64,000 nt of DNA from Ancylostoma caninum (taxonomy: Eukaryota > Nematoda > Chromadorea > Rhabditida > Ancylostomatidae), in assembly GCA_037903475.1 (NCBI GenBank), contig JBAJFG010000172.1, positions 3,526,001 to 3,590,000 on the forward strand. Direction: 5' to 3'. The position numbers were made by a program, and so were the translations under genes. This document shows, piece by piece, positions 11,416-24,300 of the stretch. The stretch's first letter is position 1. Each line of letters begins with the position of its first letter. Below the pieces are notes generated by a model, which searched no databases, was not told the DNA's origin, and saw only the letters and a program-made list of their open reading frames with translations.

Positions 11416-13352
11416 TCATAACGCTCCATTCATAACGATAACTGTGACCGAGGGCCGATGTGTGATTGCGGAACGACCGCGGGCGTCTGTGGTCACAGTG
11501 TGAGTGGGCGTTGGCGATCGCATCGACTCGTCGTCGCGACAAATTGAACTATGTACGGCTGGCGACTCGTATCTTGGAGGGTAGAGGTACTGTATGGCCA
11601 TGGGCGGTGCCTCAGGGCTGGTTGGTGATGAGGGGGCGGTGCTTGACAATGACCGTAATGGGTCGAAGATCACCCCCTTCTCGATGTCGGAGTACAGCGG
11701 CGGCGGTGATTGGCTGGAGGCGATCGCTGAAAATAAGGGAAATTCGGGGATTTAATTTAAAAAAATAATTAGTTAAAAATAAATATATTTATTTACATTA
11801 TTTGCTTTATTTGTCTATTTATTTTACGCTATAAACTTATCAATCATGTATATATTCAAAAATTCACATTTCAATTCACGTTTCTGAATGAAACTAGGTA
11901 ATATTCCGAAGTTTGAGGCTACTTCATAGTGTACGGAATAAAAGTGGGCGTGGCTTAACTACAAAACTCGCGTATTCACTTTTCCACGATGTGTTTATTC
12001 AAAGATTCACATTTTGAACAAAAGTTCCTAAAAGAAACTGGGGAATGCCGCGAGATTTAGAATCCTTTAGCAGTGTGCGTAATGAAAGTGGGCGTGGCCT
12101 AGCTACAAAACCTGCGCGTTTGGGCGTTCCAAAGCGTAAAAACGTCAAAATTCATATTGTTATCCATGTAAATCCTTCCAATGCACGAGCACGGTGAATT
12201 GTGGTTAAAATCCAAAAAAAATTTCGGATGAAGAATATTTCGCAAGGACTCCCACATGAGATAAATAGCCAGAAGCAGGACCGTTTATCCTATCCTGGGG
12301 ATATCTGCCCAGCCTAGCTAATTTTTTCCACTAAATCTTAAACAATTTTCCCAAAAGGCTATTCCCAAACACAGCTAAGCTAAAAGTAGCGTTTCGTGGA
12401 ATTCTATCACATGCCAGGGGTGTTTACCAGAAAGGTCTCGCTCACTGAAGTCGTCAACGTTCCAGTGAAAAGTACAACACTCACCAACGTCATACTTAGG
12501 CGGTGGTGGCAGTTGTCGCATGATTCGGCCAAGATTTCGTCGACGAAGCGGCTCCACGGAGGGTTCTAAACAGTGGGAAATACATTTTCATGGGATAGGA
12601 GCAATAATCTAAGGTTATTTTTGTGAATTTTCGAGGAAAAATTGTTGGCTGAATGGGGATCCCAGAAAACGTCGGGGTATGCACCAGAAATCCAGGAAAA
12701 TGGCTGGATACATAAAATTCCTTATATTATCCCGGAAACCTCTGATCCACGACATTTACTGCCCTTGTCCTATCATGAGAAGCATGTACACCCACGGAGT
12801 AAGCTGTTTCCTCTAAAAGCCCACAAGAATCCCTACAAACGAACGGGAATCCCACACATCTGCGCCTATTTCCGGGCGGCTAACTCAACCCGCGGAAACT
12901 CCCCGCCCCACGTATTGTTGTTGCTGTGGGTGTGTGTGATGAGACGATGGCGGCTGTTTTGACTTGATGTCAAATCCACCACTCAAAAACAGCCACTTCC
13001 ACTCGGATATCAGCAGCTCGTCAGGAAAAAATCCTTGTTTTTGCAAGAAAAAATCGCAGGAACTCACGTCGATCGTAGTTTTTGATGATCATGCACACAA
13101 TGCAGCAGCAGAGGAACAGCACGAACAGCACCGGACACGAGATCACCACGATCACCTCCCAAAGTTGTGTGGGTCGCGTCTCGACTGTCCCTAAATTCGC
13201 TGCAAATGAGTGGAATTAGTTGCAGATTCGAAGTGTTCCAGGAAAAAACGATAAAAATTGATATGTCGGGTTTTTTTTTGTTTATCATTTATTCATCTAG
13301 TCGTTTGTTTATTCGTCCATTCACTCATCGACTCAAACATTCATTCACTCGT

Positions 13353-13387
<35 letters not shown>

Positions 13388-15617
13388 TTCATTCATTCAT
13401 TCATTCATCCATCCATCCATCCATTCATTCGTTCATTCACTCGTTCATTCATTCGATTCATTCGATTCATTCATTCATCCATTGATTGATTGATTCATTC
13501 ATTCATTCATTCATCCATTCATTCATTCATTCATTCATTCATTCACTCGTTCATTCATTCACTCAATTAAATACAAATTTCTTGAAAAATAAGCAAAAAA
13601 TGTAAAAATTTCAAAAAAAAAACAAAATTAGATATTTAATATGTAGACAATTGGAACATAGACGTATATACATGAATGTTATTAGAAAGACAACGATTTA
13701 ACATAAAACTGTTCTCAATGGGTCATATGTTAGCGATGGAGCGCATCTGTAATGGGTCGGTTCTTGGGTTACAAGGATGTTGGGAGAAAGAATAGGGAAT
13801 AAAGAAACTTTTTGGGAATGTGAAATTTTCACTAAAATCGAGAAATCCTAGATAATTCCTATTCTAAATCACATGGGCTGCAACCTAGGCTCCTATAAAT
13901 AATGTTTTTTTTTGTTATTCATTGGCTCTGGCAGACAGACCATCGCATCCATAGCTAACAGAATCAGGAACACGGCTAAAAATATAACGCTTGCTCCACA
14001 CGAAGGACTCAGAAAACAGAGCCGAACACGAAAACACTCTGATGCAGTAATAAGGGCATAGGGAAACCTATTTGAGCGACGACACGACGACGACGACGTC
14101 ATCAAGGATCCTATTACGGTAAATATGAAAGTCCTGGCGGTTGATGTTTGGCTATAACAAGGTGGAAAATTGTCGTCTACATTCTCTATAAATGTGGATG
14201 AAGGGTAAAGAGGTATGGAAACAGAGAAAATGATCAACAAAAAGCGTAATTGTAAGGAAAAGTCATGGAAATCTTCCGGAAATCAATGAGGGCTTATAAG
14301 GGAGCACCTAAGTACCTTTTATGACATAACAATACAAGCTAATAATGAATACGCGAGTTTTGTAGTTAAGCCACGCCCACTTTCATCAGTTACATTGCTA
14401 AAGAGTTTCAAATTTCGAGATATTCCCTAGTTCCGTCCAGAAACTTTTGTTTGATAAGGGAGCACCTGAGAGTACTTTTTATGACCTAACAATACAAACT
14501 GATAGTAAATAAGTATAAAAGACATGTGGATAAGAGAACATCCATGATTTTCCCCGAATCATGACGAAACATCTTAACAACATCACGGAATGACCACCGA
14601 AGCCCCTCCTAGCGGCCTAAAATCAGTCGTCGAAACGGGAAATATTAGGAAAAAAGATATTTGACCACTGTTTATTCCAAATCTCAGACAAAAAACTCCG
14701 GAGATTCTTCAATTTTCCAATTTCTGGTCTAAAAAAGGTATGAGTTAAAAGGCCAAGGGTAAATAAGAGTTGTTTTTATAAAATAATTTTTCAGAAAGTC
14801 GAAAAACTATACAAGGGCACATAGGTTTGCCAATAAATTTGGTCAGATTACCCAAAAACAACTGACCCATTAGGGAGATCAGCAACTAAAAATGATTTTC
14901 GCAGAGAGTTACAGAAAAAATACGAAATTAATGTACGAGGAGGGATGCAAGATTAAAAAGATGCAGAAAAATACGAAAAGACAAGTGATATAATAAAATT
15001 ATACAGTCAAAATGATGTCACATATGCCTAGAATGAGGAAAAATCGATCCAGAAGAGAAATGACGAGAAATTATGAGGGAAAAATCAATAAACTAATCGA
15101 TTTGCCAGATTGATCTATTTTTTCCAGACCCGGCACATTATTCACTTGAAAGGAGATCCCAAAACAGGGCAAAGATGCAGAACACGCTCTGTTTCTCTGG
15201 TCTCTAACTTCGCCTGTGCCTAGGATTTTGAAATAACACCCAATTACTCTGTTATTCGCACCGTACAATTTAATATTAGCGCGGTATAAATAGAACTGTG
15301 TTCCAGGCCGAGCAGGTGAACTCGTCCACAAAGTTCAGCACCGCATCCTCTTTAGGTGATCAAAACCTAGTTGAGCTGACGCTGAATCGAAAAGAATTCT
15401 GTGAACACGGTGAAAACAAGGTTAAAGTCCGCTGCTGACGCAGTTTTCGGGGGGAAACAGGATAAGCAATAGGAAAATTGAATAGAATAAAATTTATATT
15501 CTATAAAAATCAATAAAAACGAAGTATCCAAGGAAAACGGGGAAAATTACCTGAAGGAAACATCACAGTCGCATTCATAGCGTCCATCATATTGTCTGGC
15601 AATAAGGATTCACTCAT
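11416..15617 (-). CDS. Single-pass membrane protein with three PY motifs (4 exons, 196 aa)
   Basis: Exons in coding order: 15617-15551 (ATG at 15617), 13199-13068, 12565-12485, 11726-11416 (TGA). All introns are GT-AG with strong donors (GTAATT, GTGAGT, GTGAGT), and all junctions are in phase 1. The N-terminus is about 37 residues with no signal peptide but one glycosylation sequon (N15-A-T). One transmembrane segment spans about 38-61 (VIVVISCPVLFVLFLCCC...), rich in Cys, followed by the basic stop KNYDR. The cytoplasmic tail is Pro/Ser-rich and holds PPPPKY (86-91), PPLY (102-105) and PPRY (143-146). PY motifs bind WW domains of NEDD4/WWP-type ubiquitin ligases, so a role as ligase adaptor or trafficking substrate is likely; this is inference. 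The layout recalls Commissureless, PRRG and NDFIP-like proteins, but I see no sequence identity with them. A TTATTTACAG acceptor 8 bases before the ATG suggests SL trans-splicing. Introns contain the GGGCGTGGC repeats and a large ATTC array. Confidence 0.78.
11878..11979 (+). repeat. GGGCGTGGC repeat family, copy 1
   Basis: This roughly 100-bp unit reads TTTCTGAATGAAACTAGG...TTTGAGGCTACTTC...AAAGTGGGCGTGGCTTAACTACAAAACTCGCG. It is closely repeated at 12025-12121 and, inverted, at 14352-14452. The core GGGCGTGGC with a nearby CTACAA also occurs near 25030, 25535 (both reversed) and 28682. Confidence 0.7.
12025..12121 (+). repeat. GGGCGTGGC repeat family, copy 2
   Basis: This is a direct copy of the 11878-11979 unit, about 145 bp downstream, in the last intron of the PY-motif gene. 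Recognisable blocks are AAGAAACTGGGGAAT, TTTAGCAGTGTGCGTAATGAAAG and GTGGGCGTGGCCTAGCTACA. Confidence 0.7.
13330..13565 (+). repeat. Compound TTTA/ATTC microsatellite
   Basis: A pure (TTTA)n tract runs into (ATTC)n with ATCC and ACTCGTTC variants. It lies in intron 1 of the PY-motif gene, just 5' of the transmembrane exon. The long ORFs crossing it encode only His-Ser-Phe-Ile repeats and are not genes. The same ATTC unit, on the other strand, forms the large array at 39.7-40.5 kb. Confidence 0.9.
14297..14525. repeat. Direct repeat flanking inverted GGGCGTGGC copy 3
   Basis: ATAAGGGAGCACCTAAGTAC...ACAATACAAGCTAATAATGAATA at 14297-14352 is repeated at 14456-14516. Between them sits the inverted third copy of the GGGCGTGGC unit (14352-14452). 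The arrangement suggests a nested or rearranged element about 230 bp long. No coding content. Confidence 0.6.
15071..15331 (-). other. Open frame of 86 codons in intron 1 of the PY-motif gene
   Basis: The frame contains four cysteines but begins with TTG and has no ATG. No splice sites join it in phase with the exons on either side (15551 and 13199), which already join each other. I treat it as intronic, or at most as an optional exon. Confidence 0.15.
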
Positions 15618-16281
15618 AATTCTACCTGTAAATAACAAGTATAAACTGGTACACTAGCTGGATTAACAGGTGAAATGGCGACGATTCAAAGGTGCAGATC
15701 AACGGATTAGAGCGCGTTATGTTGACATGACAAATAGAACCACCCCCGGTGGAGTGTTTCCTATGACAAAGACACGTGCCGACGTGATTCTTTACTTAAA
15801 CTTAAAAAGTAACGATAGGTAAATTGATCAATACAGGTAAAAGACCCCCTCCTCCCGCCGTCCGTGCCCCATCGCTCGTTGTCGTCGTCAACGACGTATC
15901 TCTTTACATCGGTAATCAAAACACCCCCCCCCCCCTCCACCCCGAGAAGTTGTCAGAGTTGTCAGTAACAGCGGGGGTGAGACCCCAGACGAATAAAAAA
16001 ACAACATAAAACCATGTTTGATGGGATATGGAGGGGGGCGGAGCTTTCGAGGAAGTGAAAGGTCAAATGATCAAACATCACGATTAACAGTTTTTGTCCT
16101 TAGTAAAGACAAAATTGTACTTTGCGTCCTGCTTAGGTGATTAATAGCATTACAACACGACTTCAGCAGTGCGAATAAGGTGAACACAACCGAAGCGGAA
16201 ACGGGAAACTTGTCGGAAAATAAAGGAAAATGATCCTTAGAAACTCCAAATGATCCTGAAAAAAGGGGAATATCCAAGGAC

Positions 16282-16566
16282 CAGTGGCGGACGCAGAAAG
16301 TGGGCGGGAGGGGGGGGGGCGTGGGAAGAAAAGTGGGGTCTCCGCCGTTTTGGGGACCCAGACGGAAAATAAAATTAATAATAATATTAATTATAATAAT
16401 AAACAATAAATAAAAAATATATTAAAAATAATAATAAAAATAAACAATTAAAAATAAACTAACACAAGATTTTTATTTGTATTGTAAAGTAATTTCGAAA
16501 ATTTGGCGACCCATTCTCGGGGGGGGGCGCGCCCCCCCCCGCCCCCCCCCCCTGCGTCCGCCACTG
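16282..16566. mobile_element. hAT-type MITE with intact ends
   Basis: The 285-bp element has perfect 15-bp terminal inverted repeats, CAGTGGCGGACGCAG...CTGCGTCCGCCACTG. It is flanked by an exact 8-bp direct repeat, CCAAGGAC (16274-16281 and 16567-16574). An 8-bp target duplication and CAGTGGCGGA ends are diagnostic of the hAT superfamily. The interior is AT-rich with G and C runs next to the ends and no ORF, so it is non-autonomous. A diverged sister copy sits in ERp44 intron 9 (8000-8275). The intact ends suggest a fairly recent insertion. Confidence 0.92.
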
Positions 16567-17005
16567 CCAAGGACCTATTTTTATATCTGCCCCGAGTGGT
16601 CCCAGGAGAAAAAGCGGAGAGCATGTTCGAGACTTTTCGTGAAAATTGAGTTTCATAGCGTGCTACGCACGGGAATCGATGAGGAAATTAAGGAAAGAAG
16701 CTTTGGAACCGTGCCATTGTACATATTACTGCATAAAATATTATACGTACATAGCAAAAATCGAATATTCGACTCCGAATAATGAATGAATGAGGTGAAA
16801 TGTTTCAAATACCGCTGTGTATGTATTGATTGTCGAGACTAACACAATATCCTACCGTAGTCCTTCAATTTTTTCGTTTTAACCTCAATTTTTTCCAGTG
16901 ACTATTCCAGAAAGGGTCTCGGAACTTCATTCTCCCTCCCCAGAAAACTGAGTAATATATTTTAAATATATTTTATGGAATATTCTCTAACACATCTGTG
17001 ACAAG

Positions 17006-17068
17006 GTGCTCAACCAGTTGACACGCATGTTGCGACTTGTGAGACCGCGTGCACAACCGGTTGAGCAC
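17006..17068. repeat. Short hairpin GTGCTCAACC...GGTTGAGCAC
   Basis: GTGCTCAACCAGTTG and CAACCGGTTGAGCAC pair as a 15-bp stem with one mismatch, separated by a 33-base loop. Stretches of unrelated GC-rich sequence follow to about 17110. It is probably a small fold-back remnant. Confidence 0.55.
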
Positions 17069-18007
17069 AAACGCGTGCTTAAGGGACCGCCTGTGTCCCA
17101 CGTGTCACACCATGCCGGAAGTGTAAGGTCGCGAATGGGTTAAAAAGTTGTAGGAAAAACGAGAGAAAGCTGGGGAGGAAATGAGCTTACCCTGAAAAAA
17201 ATGCACTCTTGGAGAGAAAAAATTGAAATTATGTGTTGTGCATTATGTACTGTGCCACTAATACATCCTAGACTCTTCCGGAAATTCAAAATGTCCTGAA
17301 ATTCACCAAGAAGTCCTGCGATTTCTCGGAATAACAGCTCACCATAGGTATAGTCCTTGGCACATGATTAATTGTGCGGAAAGTGTTAATCTATCAAAAA
17401 CAGGCCGGCAGTAATCAACATGCCTGAGAATCCTCGGCGACAGACAGACAGCTGATTCTCACGCAGCCTATGAGAAATTGCAGTAATTAAGCAGTAATTT
17501 ATGGTTAGAATAATAAGTTTGCGTGTATTTAAGGTAGACTTTTAACTAAAAGGGTAAGAAGTGACTAAGGACCATAAGCACTTTGAGTTTTCCTTGAGAG
17601 ATTCCTTACAGGGATTACCAGTAGGGCGCTGGCGATTAAGCTCTACTGCAGTTGACCGTACTTTGCTGCTTATATTACTATATAGAAATGTCGTTCCAGA
17701 CGAGAATCGTGTTTTGGTGGCAACCCAATATTGCACACGCACTCGGCATGTGATTCAAAGTACGTCTTTTAATGGGAAATTAGGTTCGAAAGTGGTTAGA
17801 CACCGTCGCATGTGGCTGGCAACTGCCAAGAAGGGCAGAAAACCATAGCTGAGTAAAAGAAAAGGTCGAAAATAGGAGTAGGATGAGTTTAGAGATAACT
17901 CTGCGCGAAGGAGTTGTATACAAATTAAACATGTGCTGATTTAACTTTTTTTGCCCTAAAACTCATAAAACTATTGATATCTTCAATGTTTTTTTTCTGC
18001 CATACAG

Positions 18008-18070
18008 GTTGTTAGCGGAACACCTTTATTGGCCGACGTCAATAGTCCGAGAAAATGCCCAGATTTTATG
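18008..18070 (+). other. Isolated candidate exon with strong splice sites
   Basis: A pyrimidine-rich acceptor (TTTTTTTTCTGCCATACAG) and a strong donor (GTAAGAGT) bound 63 bases that are open in two frames. No neighbouring exon of matching phase was identified, so it may be a chance pairing. Confidence 0.2.
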
Positions 18071-21000
18071 GTAAGAGTATGTTAGAAGAAGTACTGATAC
18101 AACCGGAGGAATAATAAAGCACAGGGAAAAACATGCATAAATTCAGCGTAAAAAATAAAAAAAAAGCAATTTCGAAAGAAAATCCAACAGCGATGAGAAG
18201 GAGAGGGGTACGAGGAGTTCAATGCCTATACGAAATCTATCTTCTACGCTTGGTATTCGTTATCCACCAAGAATTCGCACTCCTATGGGGAGAAAACCCG
18301 ATGGAAGTGAAAATCCCGAACGCTTCCCGGAGTTTTGAACAGTTTAAGAAAGAAAGCGTACCTTTTACTGAGACTACAGCTAAACTTTCAGAGCTTACGC
18401 AACATAACAGCCTGGGAAGAGATCCACCCTTCCCAGTGCAGTAATTTCCAAACGAATAATTAAAAATAAACTAGTCCCAACCATACCTGATCACAAACCA
18501 AACAAAATATAACGTACCAATATCTTTATGAATAGACCTTTCTAATCAAGTTACTAAACCACCTTGATACTTTTTATATAAATTAATATGAGAAATTTTC
18601 TTCAAATAAAAAATTAACTCTTATTTAAATTGAAAAAATTCAGATAATACCAACGCATTATTGAATTTATTATTTATAAATAACTAACACATTTAATAAA
18701 ATATAGTTAATCCAAGCATTCTTTATTTCCTAACTTTGAAAGGCAGGGAAAAAAGTTGGGAATTTTCTGGTGGAGTTCTGAAGAAAATATGTTTAGGAAA
18801 CTTTTTCCTAGAAAGTGGAAAGGAAAAGGGTGAGCGTTGTCAGGGTAGTATTTGAAGAGAACGAAAGCAAACACGAGATCCCAGGGCAAATAATGTTTCA
18901 TTCGCGGGAAAAAAAGTAAACAGGAAAAAAGTAAGAATAATTAAGTCGAGCACGAAAAAATAGGTGAAAAAAGAGAAAGGAAAAATGAAAAATTGAAGGA
19001 AAACAAAAAAAACAAAGGATATTTCCCAGAAAAACAAGGATGATTCACGTAGACAAATGGAATGTAGGAAGAATATGGATGCTATAGAAAGTATACTAGG
19101 AAGAAATTCGGTCAAAAGGGTTGAACTGTCATTGGATCTTTCCTGGAAAAGAGGTCGATATCTCGATAGAAGCAAAGCTGCAACCAGCCGAGAAGTAAAA
19201 GAAAAATATATAAAATAAACAAATAAATAAAGGTATAAAAATGCAAAATTAAAGTGATCCATTTAGTTTCACAAACTATGCTCATGAGGACTCATTGTGA
19301 TACCGTATCACAGTGATACGATGCCATTTTAGAACAATAATTTGAAGGAGTAAGCTTTAAAATATTGATGAAGTATGTGCTAACTATTCATATGGCTCTA
19401 AGCAGGTGGAAACGGCTGCATCTGGTTCTCATAACCCAGAATGTCCTCGAAAAATCCTAGAAGGCTAGCTACACTATCACAAATCATGCAAAAGCTGCAC
19501 TTGCAGGAAAAAATTCCCAGGAAAGTGAAAACGGGCGAAAACGTCATGCACCGGACAGTCATACGACGACCCTACAGATGTTATCAGTCAGCCAGGTGGC
19601 CAACGACTCCAATACAAACATTATAAAAACATATGAAACAGTACTGATAACAAGGAGAACGCTGCCAAGCGACATTGCCACTGCGGGTGAACCAAAGGAA
19701 CCAGGAAACGACAACGGGGTAAGGGCATCCGGGCACTGGGGAGAGTGAAATTGAAAACACCCCGAGAATGATCGGAGCCTCAACACCTCAGTTTTCAAGT
19801 GCACTTCAGCAATTCGTGATTAGAAAATGTCATTAGCAGGATGATGTTCGACGGCTTGTCGAGATTCTGTGACTTCCGGGAGGATAGCGGCTATTCAGGA
19901 ATGCACATACTCAACTATGGATCTTATTTGGGATTCTGTAAGGAAGTGGAGCTGAGGAAGAGGATTAGCAGCAGATTTCATCCTCCATCCGGATTTTCCA
20001 GCCCATTACTTATCCAAGCTGAGGTTTTCTTGTGAAATTCACGCTAGGAATAGGCAAGAGATGTTGAGTAAAAAAAATTTCTCGAATCTATTCCTATTTA
20101 GCCACTGTATATCAGGATTTTTCCAGGAATATTGCATAGGCAAAGGACCAGCGATCCATCTTTTACCTATCAAGTTGCTTTTTTTGAATGAGTGGGTATC
20201 GACGTGGCCTTTTTTCAATTTTTAAGAATTTTCAGCCTCAATTTTGGTGAACCATTCATACATACACTAGTACCAGGGTAATAGAACTACCCTTGTCCAA
20301 AAACAACCTCCCAGGTCTACCCCAGGATAATTTTATCCAGTTTACTTTACCTAAGCGGAAAAACGATGAGAACACAGAAAAATCCACGGTTTTTGCTGAA
20401 GTCTTTGGACAAAAAAAATGCAAATGTTGTTGGAAGTGAATCGGTAGATTGACGTTTATTCTGCTTTATTCTGTTAAATATTCGAAAAAGGAATTAACTA
20501 TGCAGTAAACACACTATGAAGCACCGCAAAACAAATCGAATAGAGTCCAAAGATCAATGTTCTCCAATTTTTTTTGCAAAATATTTCCTATCGGAAATGG
20601 AAACCTCCCAGTGAATGTGAAGAAACAATTCTTGAAGAATTCCAAGGGAAATCCATTAACTGTTCCTTTAAACTTACAAGTCTACGTACTAGTCATGTGA
20701 ATATGAAAAGGCATGAAAGTTATAAAAGGTCATTAGTAGAAATTGAAATGTGTTCCTGATGAAATAAGCGACAAAAATTGGAAGTTTCCATGGAAATTCA
20801 ACAAAAAACTGAAGTTCTCGCATCGATTAGTGGTTAATCGCTATCCTGAATCCCATAAAACTGGTCAAAAAAACCTCCGTGTTCTTTCTGAATGAATAAA
20901 TAAATGATGGCCATCGCTCATACATTAACGAAGGCCTATGAAAACTCTAGAAAAACCAGCGCTGATGATGGAGAGTGAACTTGAACTTTTTCAGCCAATC

Positions 21001-21182
21001 CGCTCACTTTCTGATCTGCTGATCTCATGGATGACGACTTAAAATGTCACTTGATTACGTTTCCGCCGCAAAAGTTACAATTTTACATGGAGTCAAGGAT
21101 TTTAAAAATTTTCTTCTAAGGAAGTGGGTGGATAGGGTTCGCTCCTTCGGCATTTACATATCTATGTGTATATATAAAAGTG

Positions 21183-21360
21183 AAAGTATGTTTGTGTGTT
21201 TATTTGTTTGTTTGTGTGTTTGTTTGTTTGTTTGTTTGTATGTTCGGAATAGAAATCGCGGAGCATGAACCGATCTGGACCAAATTTTGCATGTAGGTCC
21301 TTTAGGGGTCGGCTGAGGTTATAGGCTACTTTTCAGACCAGAATATCTATTAGCTCTATC
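21183..21360 (+). repeat. GTTT microsatellite plus dispersed tail
   Basis: A (TTTG)n tract with TGTG interruptions (21189-21242) is followed by GCGGAGCATGAACCGATC, ACCAAATTTTGCATGTAGG and TCCTTTAGGGGTCGG. A microsatellite followed by a tail of the form 'ACCGATC...AAATTTTGCATG' is a recurrent arrangement in invertebrate non-autonomous repeats. That resemblance is from memory of the pattern and is not proof of class. Confidence 0.45.
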
Positions 21361-24300
21361 GATTTTATTGATTTTTCACTATTTTTGTTCAGGGGTTCTC
21401 CATTACATGTAACTTACAAAAAACCTTAGGAAAAAGAGGTTTCAACGAATTTTTGATTATTTTCACTTATTTAAATGCATAATTTCCAAGAAAAGAAACT
21501 GAATTATTACGATCTCTACGTAGCAGTAATAGCAATAAAACCAGCATGCGAATTAAATTTGTATAATGTGGAACGCAAATAATGATGAGACTAAAAAAAT
21601 TAAACGGGAAAACAAGATATTGAGAAAAAACGTAGAAAACCAGAGAAATTTTCCAAGGAAATGTGATCTCTCCGATGTTTTCCTTACTGTTGCAATAAAT
21701 AAACAAATACTAAATAAATAAATAGATGTTGTTTTACTCGCTCAAATCTCAACCCCCCCCCCTCCCCTTTCTAAAGAGAATAAGCAAAGAAACACGCCAG
21801 TGAGAAACTTCTCAGGGACTCCATCCAGCACCTCACAGAGAATGTGCATATCGATCGACTCCAGCCTTGAATGACAAAACTACGTACAATTTGGTAAAGT
21901 AGCCCTAAAAAACGAGTGAATAAAGGATCCAGTTTGACAATAATGTTCATGTCTCACATGATTGGGCAATTTGTTGAAAAAAAGAACAATAAAATAGATG
22001 AAAATGGCAATTCGATCAGAGCTTCCCTCCGGAAAACTCGAGAAATATCGGCACAGTTCTTGGCTGGCTGGCCATCCACTTCATATAAAAATAAATAAAT
22101 AAATAAATAAATAAACTTTGTAACGCAGTATGTATGAAAAGTAGAAGTTATACCGTGTCAAAGAACAGCTAGCCTCATAAGTGTTTTTTTTTCAGTTTTC
22201 TCGTTGCTCTAAACAAAACAGCAGAGAACTCGAGGACCACGCCGCGCCGCGGCCCCGCCCCTTGCACCAGGCCGCTTGAAGTTTAGCCGTATCTGCCTCT
22301 GGACACGTCTTATTGTTTACTAAAATGAACAAACATGTAAATAAATGAATTCAACGACATCTGTAATCCCCAACCGTAAGTTGCTTGATAACAGAACACA
22401 ATACAAAGGAGTAAACTTTCACTTATGAATTTTCATACAATAAATATTACGGTATCTGTAAAATTCTGGGTTGTCTGCAATTGCGAATTGTGAAAATACA
22501 GAGAACATGTGCCGTGTTCGCCAACGAAAACATGAAAACATGGAAAACAATCCCACGGATTTGGACCAAAAATGGAAGCTAATCATGGATTTGTGCAAAA
22601 ATAATCCTCGTAGAGTTAATTGCATTCTGTGTAGGCACAGAAAATGTCCAGGAACCAAAGAAGGAAACACAGCTGGCTGCGAAATTTATGTCCACTGTCC
22701 TTATGACACAAAAAAGTCGTCTAGAAAGTGAATTTCTGAGAAAATTGGTGGTTGGAACGACAAAGCGATTCGACGACTTCACTCAACAGCAGTGTGAAAA
22801 AGAATAATATGTGACGACACACCAATGAACGATCTATGAGCGTTTCACGAAGAGTTCAGCTGGCTGTTTTGGCGCTTGGCAGATGCACATTTATTGACAT
22901 TCTGATGTGTGAACGCTTGTCTATAGCGACTAATTGAAGTAGACAAGCAAAACGGACAGCTGTACTTTGGCACACCCACGCCTGGACCGCCCTAGGGTAT
23001 CCATGGCCCGAATTAGACATTCATTTGTCCAGAAAAACGGAAAATTCCCAGGGAAATTAGCCAGCGAGGTTGAAAATCCCCATTATGGCCCCGGGAACGT
23101 CTCTGGACGACAGCAGTGGCAGCAATTCTTTGTTCCCCGCGAGCCACTGAAAGTGGGCGGGGCCAAAAAGTACAAAGTCGAGTCTAAGCGAACAATTGTC
23201 TGAAATGCACAAAAACACAACGAATAAGACGAACCGACAGCAATCAGCGGCCTCGTCGGAACAAACCGATTTTTTAAAGGACGCCTGACATAATTGTGGA
23301 GATCCATGAGGCCAGATAAGGAACTGCTCAGGATAAACCCGAGAAAAAAACCATATCTGGAGATATCGAATTTTCCATAAGTCCCAGGAAAATTGGCTCA
23401 ATTCAATCTGATGTGACGTAAGCGAACTTAGTTCAAAGACATACATATATCGAGGAAAAACTGATTTTTCATTGTTCGCTTTTAAAGGATAACCTTCACA
23501 TAACCGCAGTAGTTGTTTATTTATTTATATTTGTTTATTTATTCTATTACTCGCTTATTCATGTAATGCACTGAAAGAGCTCCCCAATCGAGGAAAACAA
23601 AAATAATACAGCTATACTTTTACACTCCTTTCAAGGTTTATAGTAGTAAAACAACAGCAGAAGTGTGCAATTACGACCCTTCACATTTACAGTATTCCAA
23701 TATACACGAAAATTACACAAAAATCAATAGCACAAAATAATTTATGTTTGGAACCCTGCTAGTAAGAACAGCATCATCGAAGACAACAGAAATGAACCGT
23801 GAGGATAATTTACCCAGGTCTACTGGTGAAATTGGGTACTTTGGGTTAATGAGGTGGTCGTACAGTGTATTGTTTCGTCTGCAATGACAGACGCAAAAAA
23901 AAACCACAGGTTTCTCCACATTGATCAAATTTAACGGTTCATAATGCTATGTTTGCAGGAAATTTCGCGAAAATTCCTAGAAATTGGACATTTGGTGAAA
24001 GTCCAAACCCGCAAAATATGTCAAAATGTACTGGTGAGATGTAAGCTTCAATAAATTTTAAATGCTAGAGGCAATGGGGCGCAAACTTTTTTTGGCAAAG
24101 TGTGACGAGTTTTCGATGAACCTAGTACATAATTCCCACATAATAAATCGTAAATCCGTAGTTTAACATGCTGTTTTTTTAATAGCAACAGTTCAATTTT
24201 TTGCCGGAAAAACTGCATAAAATTGGTACTTAACTTAGAATATGCTAGTGCAGTATTTTAAAAATAAAAAGTATCATCTTAAAAGGAGAAACGAGAGATT

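Noticed and set aside
13167..13493. Plus-strand ORFs through 13.2-13.5 kb
   Set aside because: They read through the TTTA/ATTC array and the antisense of the real PY-gene transmembrane exon.
18840..19262. 140-codon minus-strand ORF rich in Phe and Leu
   Set aside because: It is the complement of an A-rich stretch (AAAAAGGA-type), which gives Phe/Leu runs by composition; no splice or start support.
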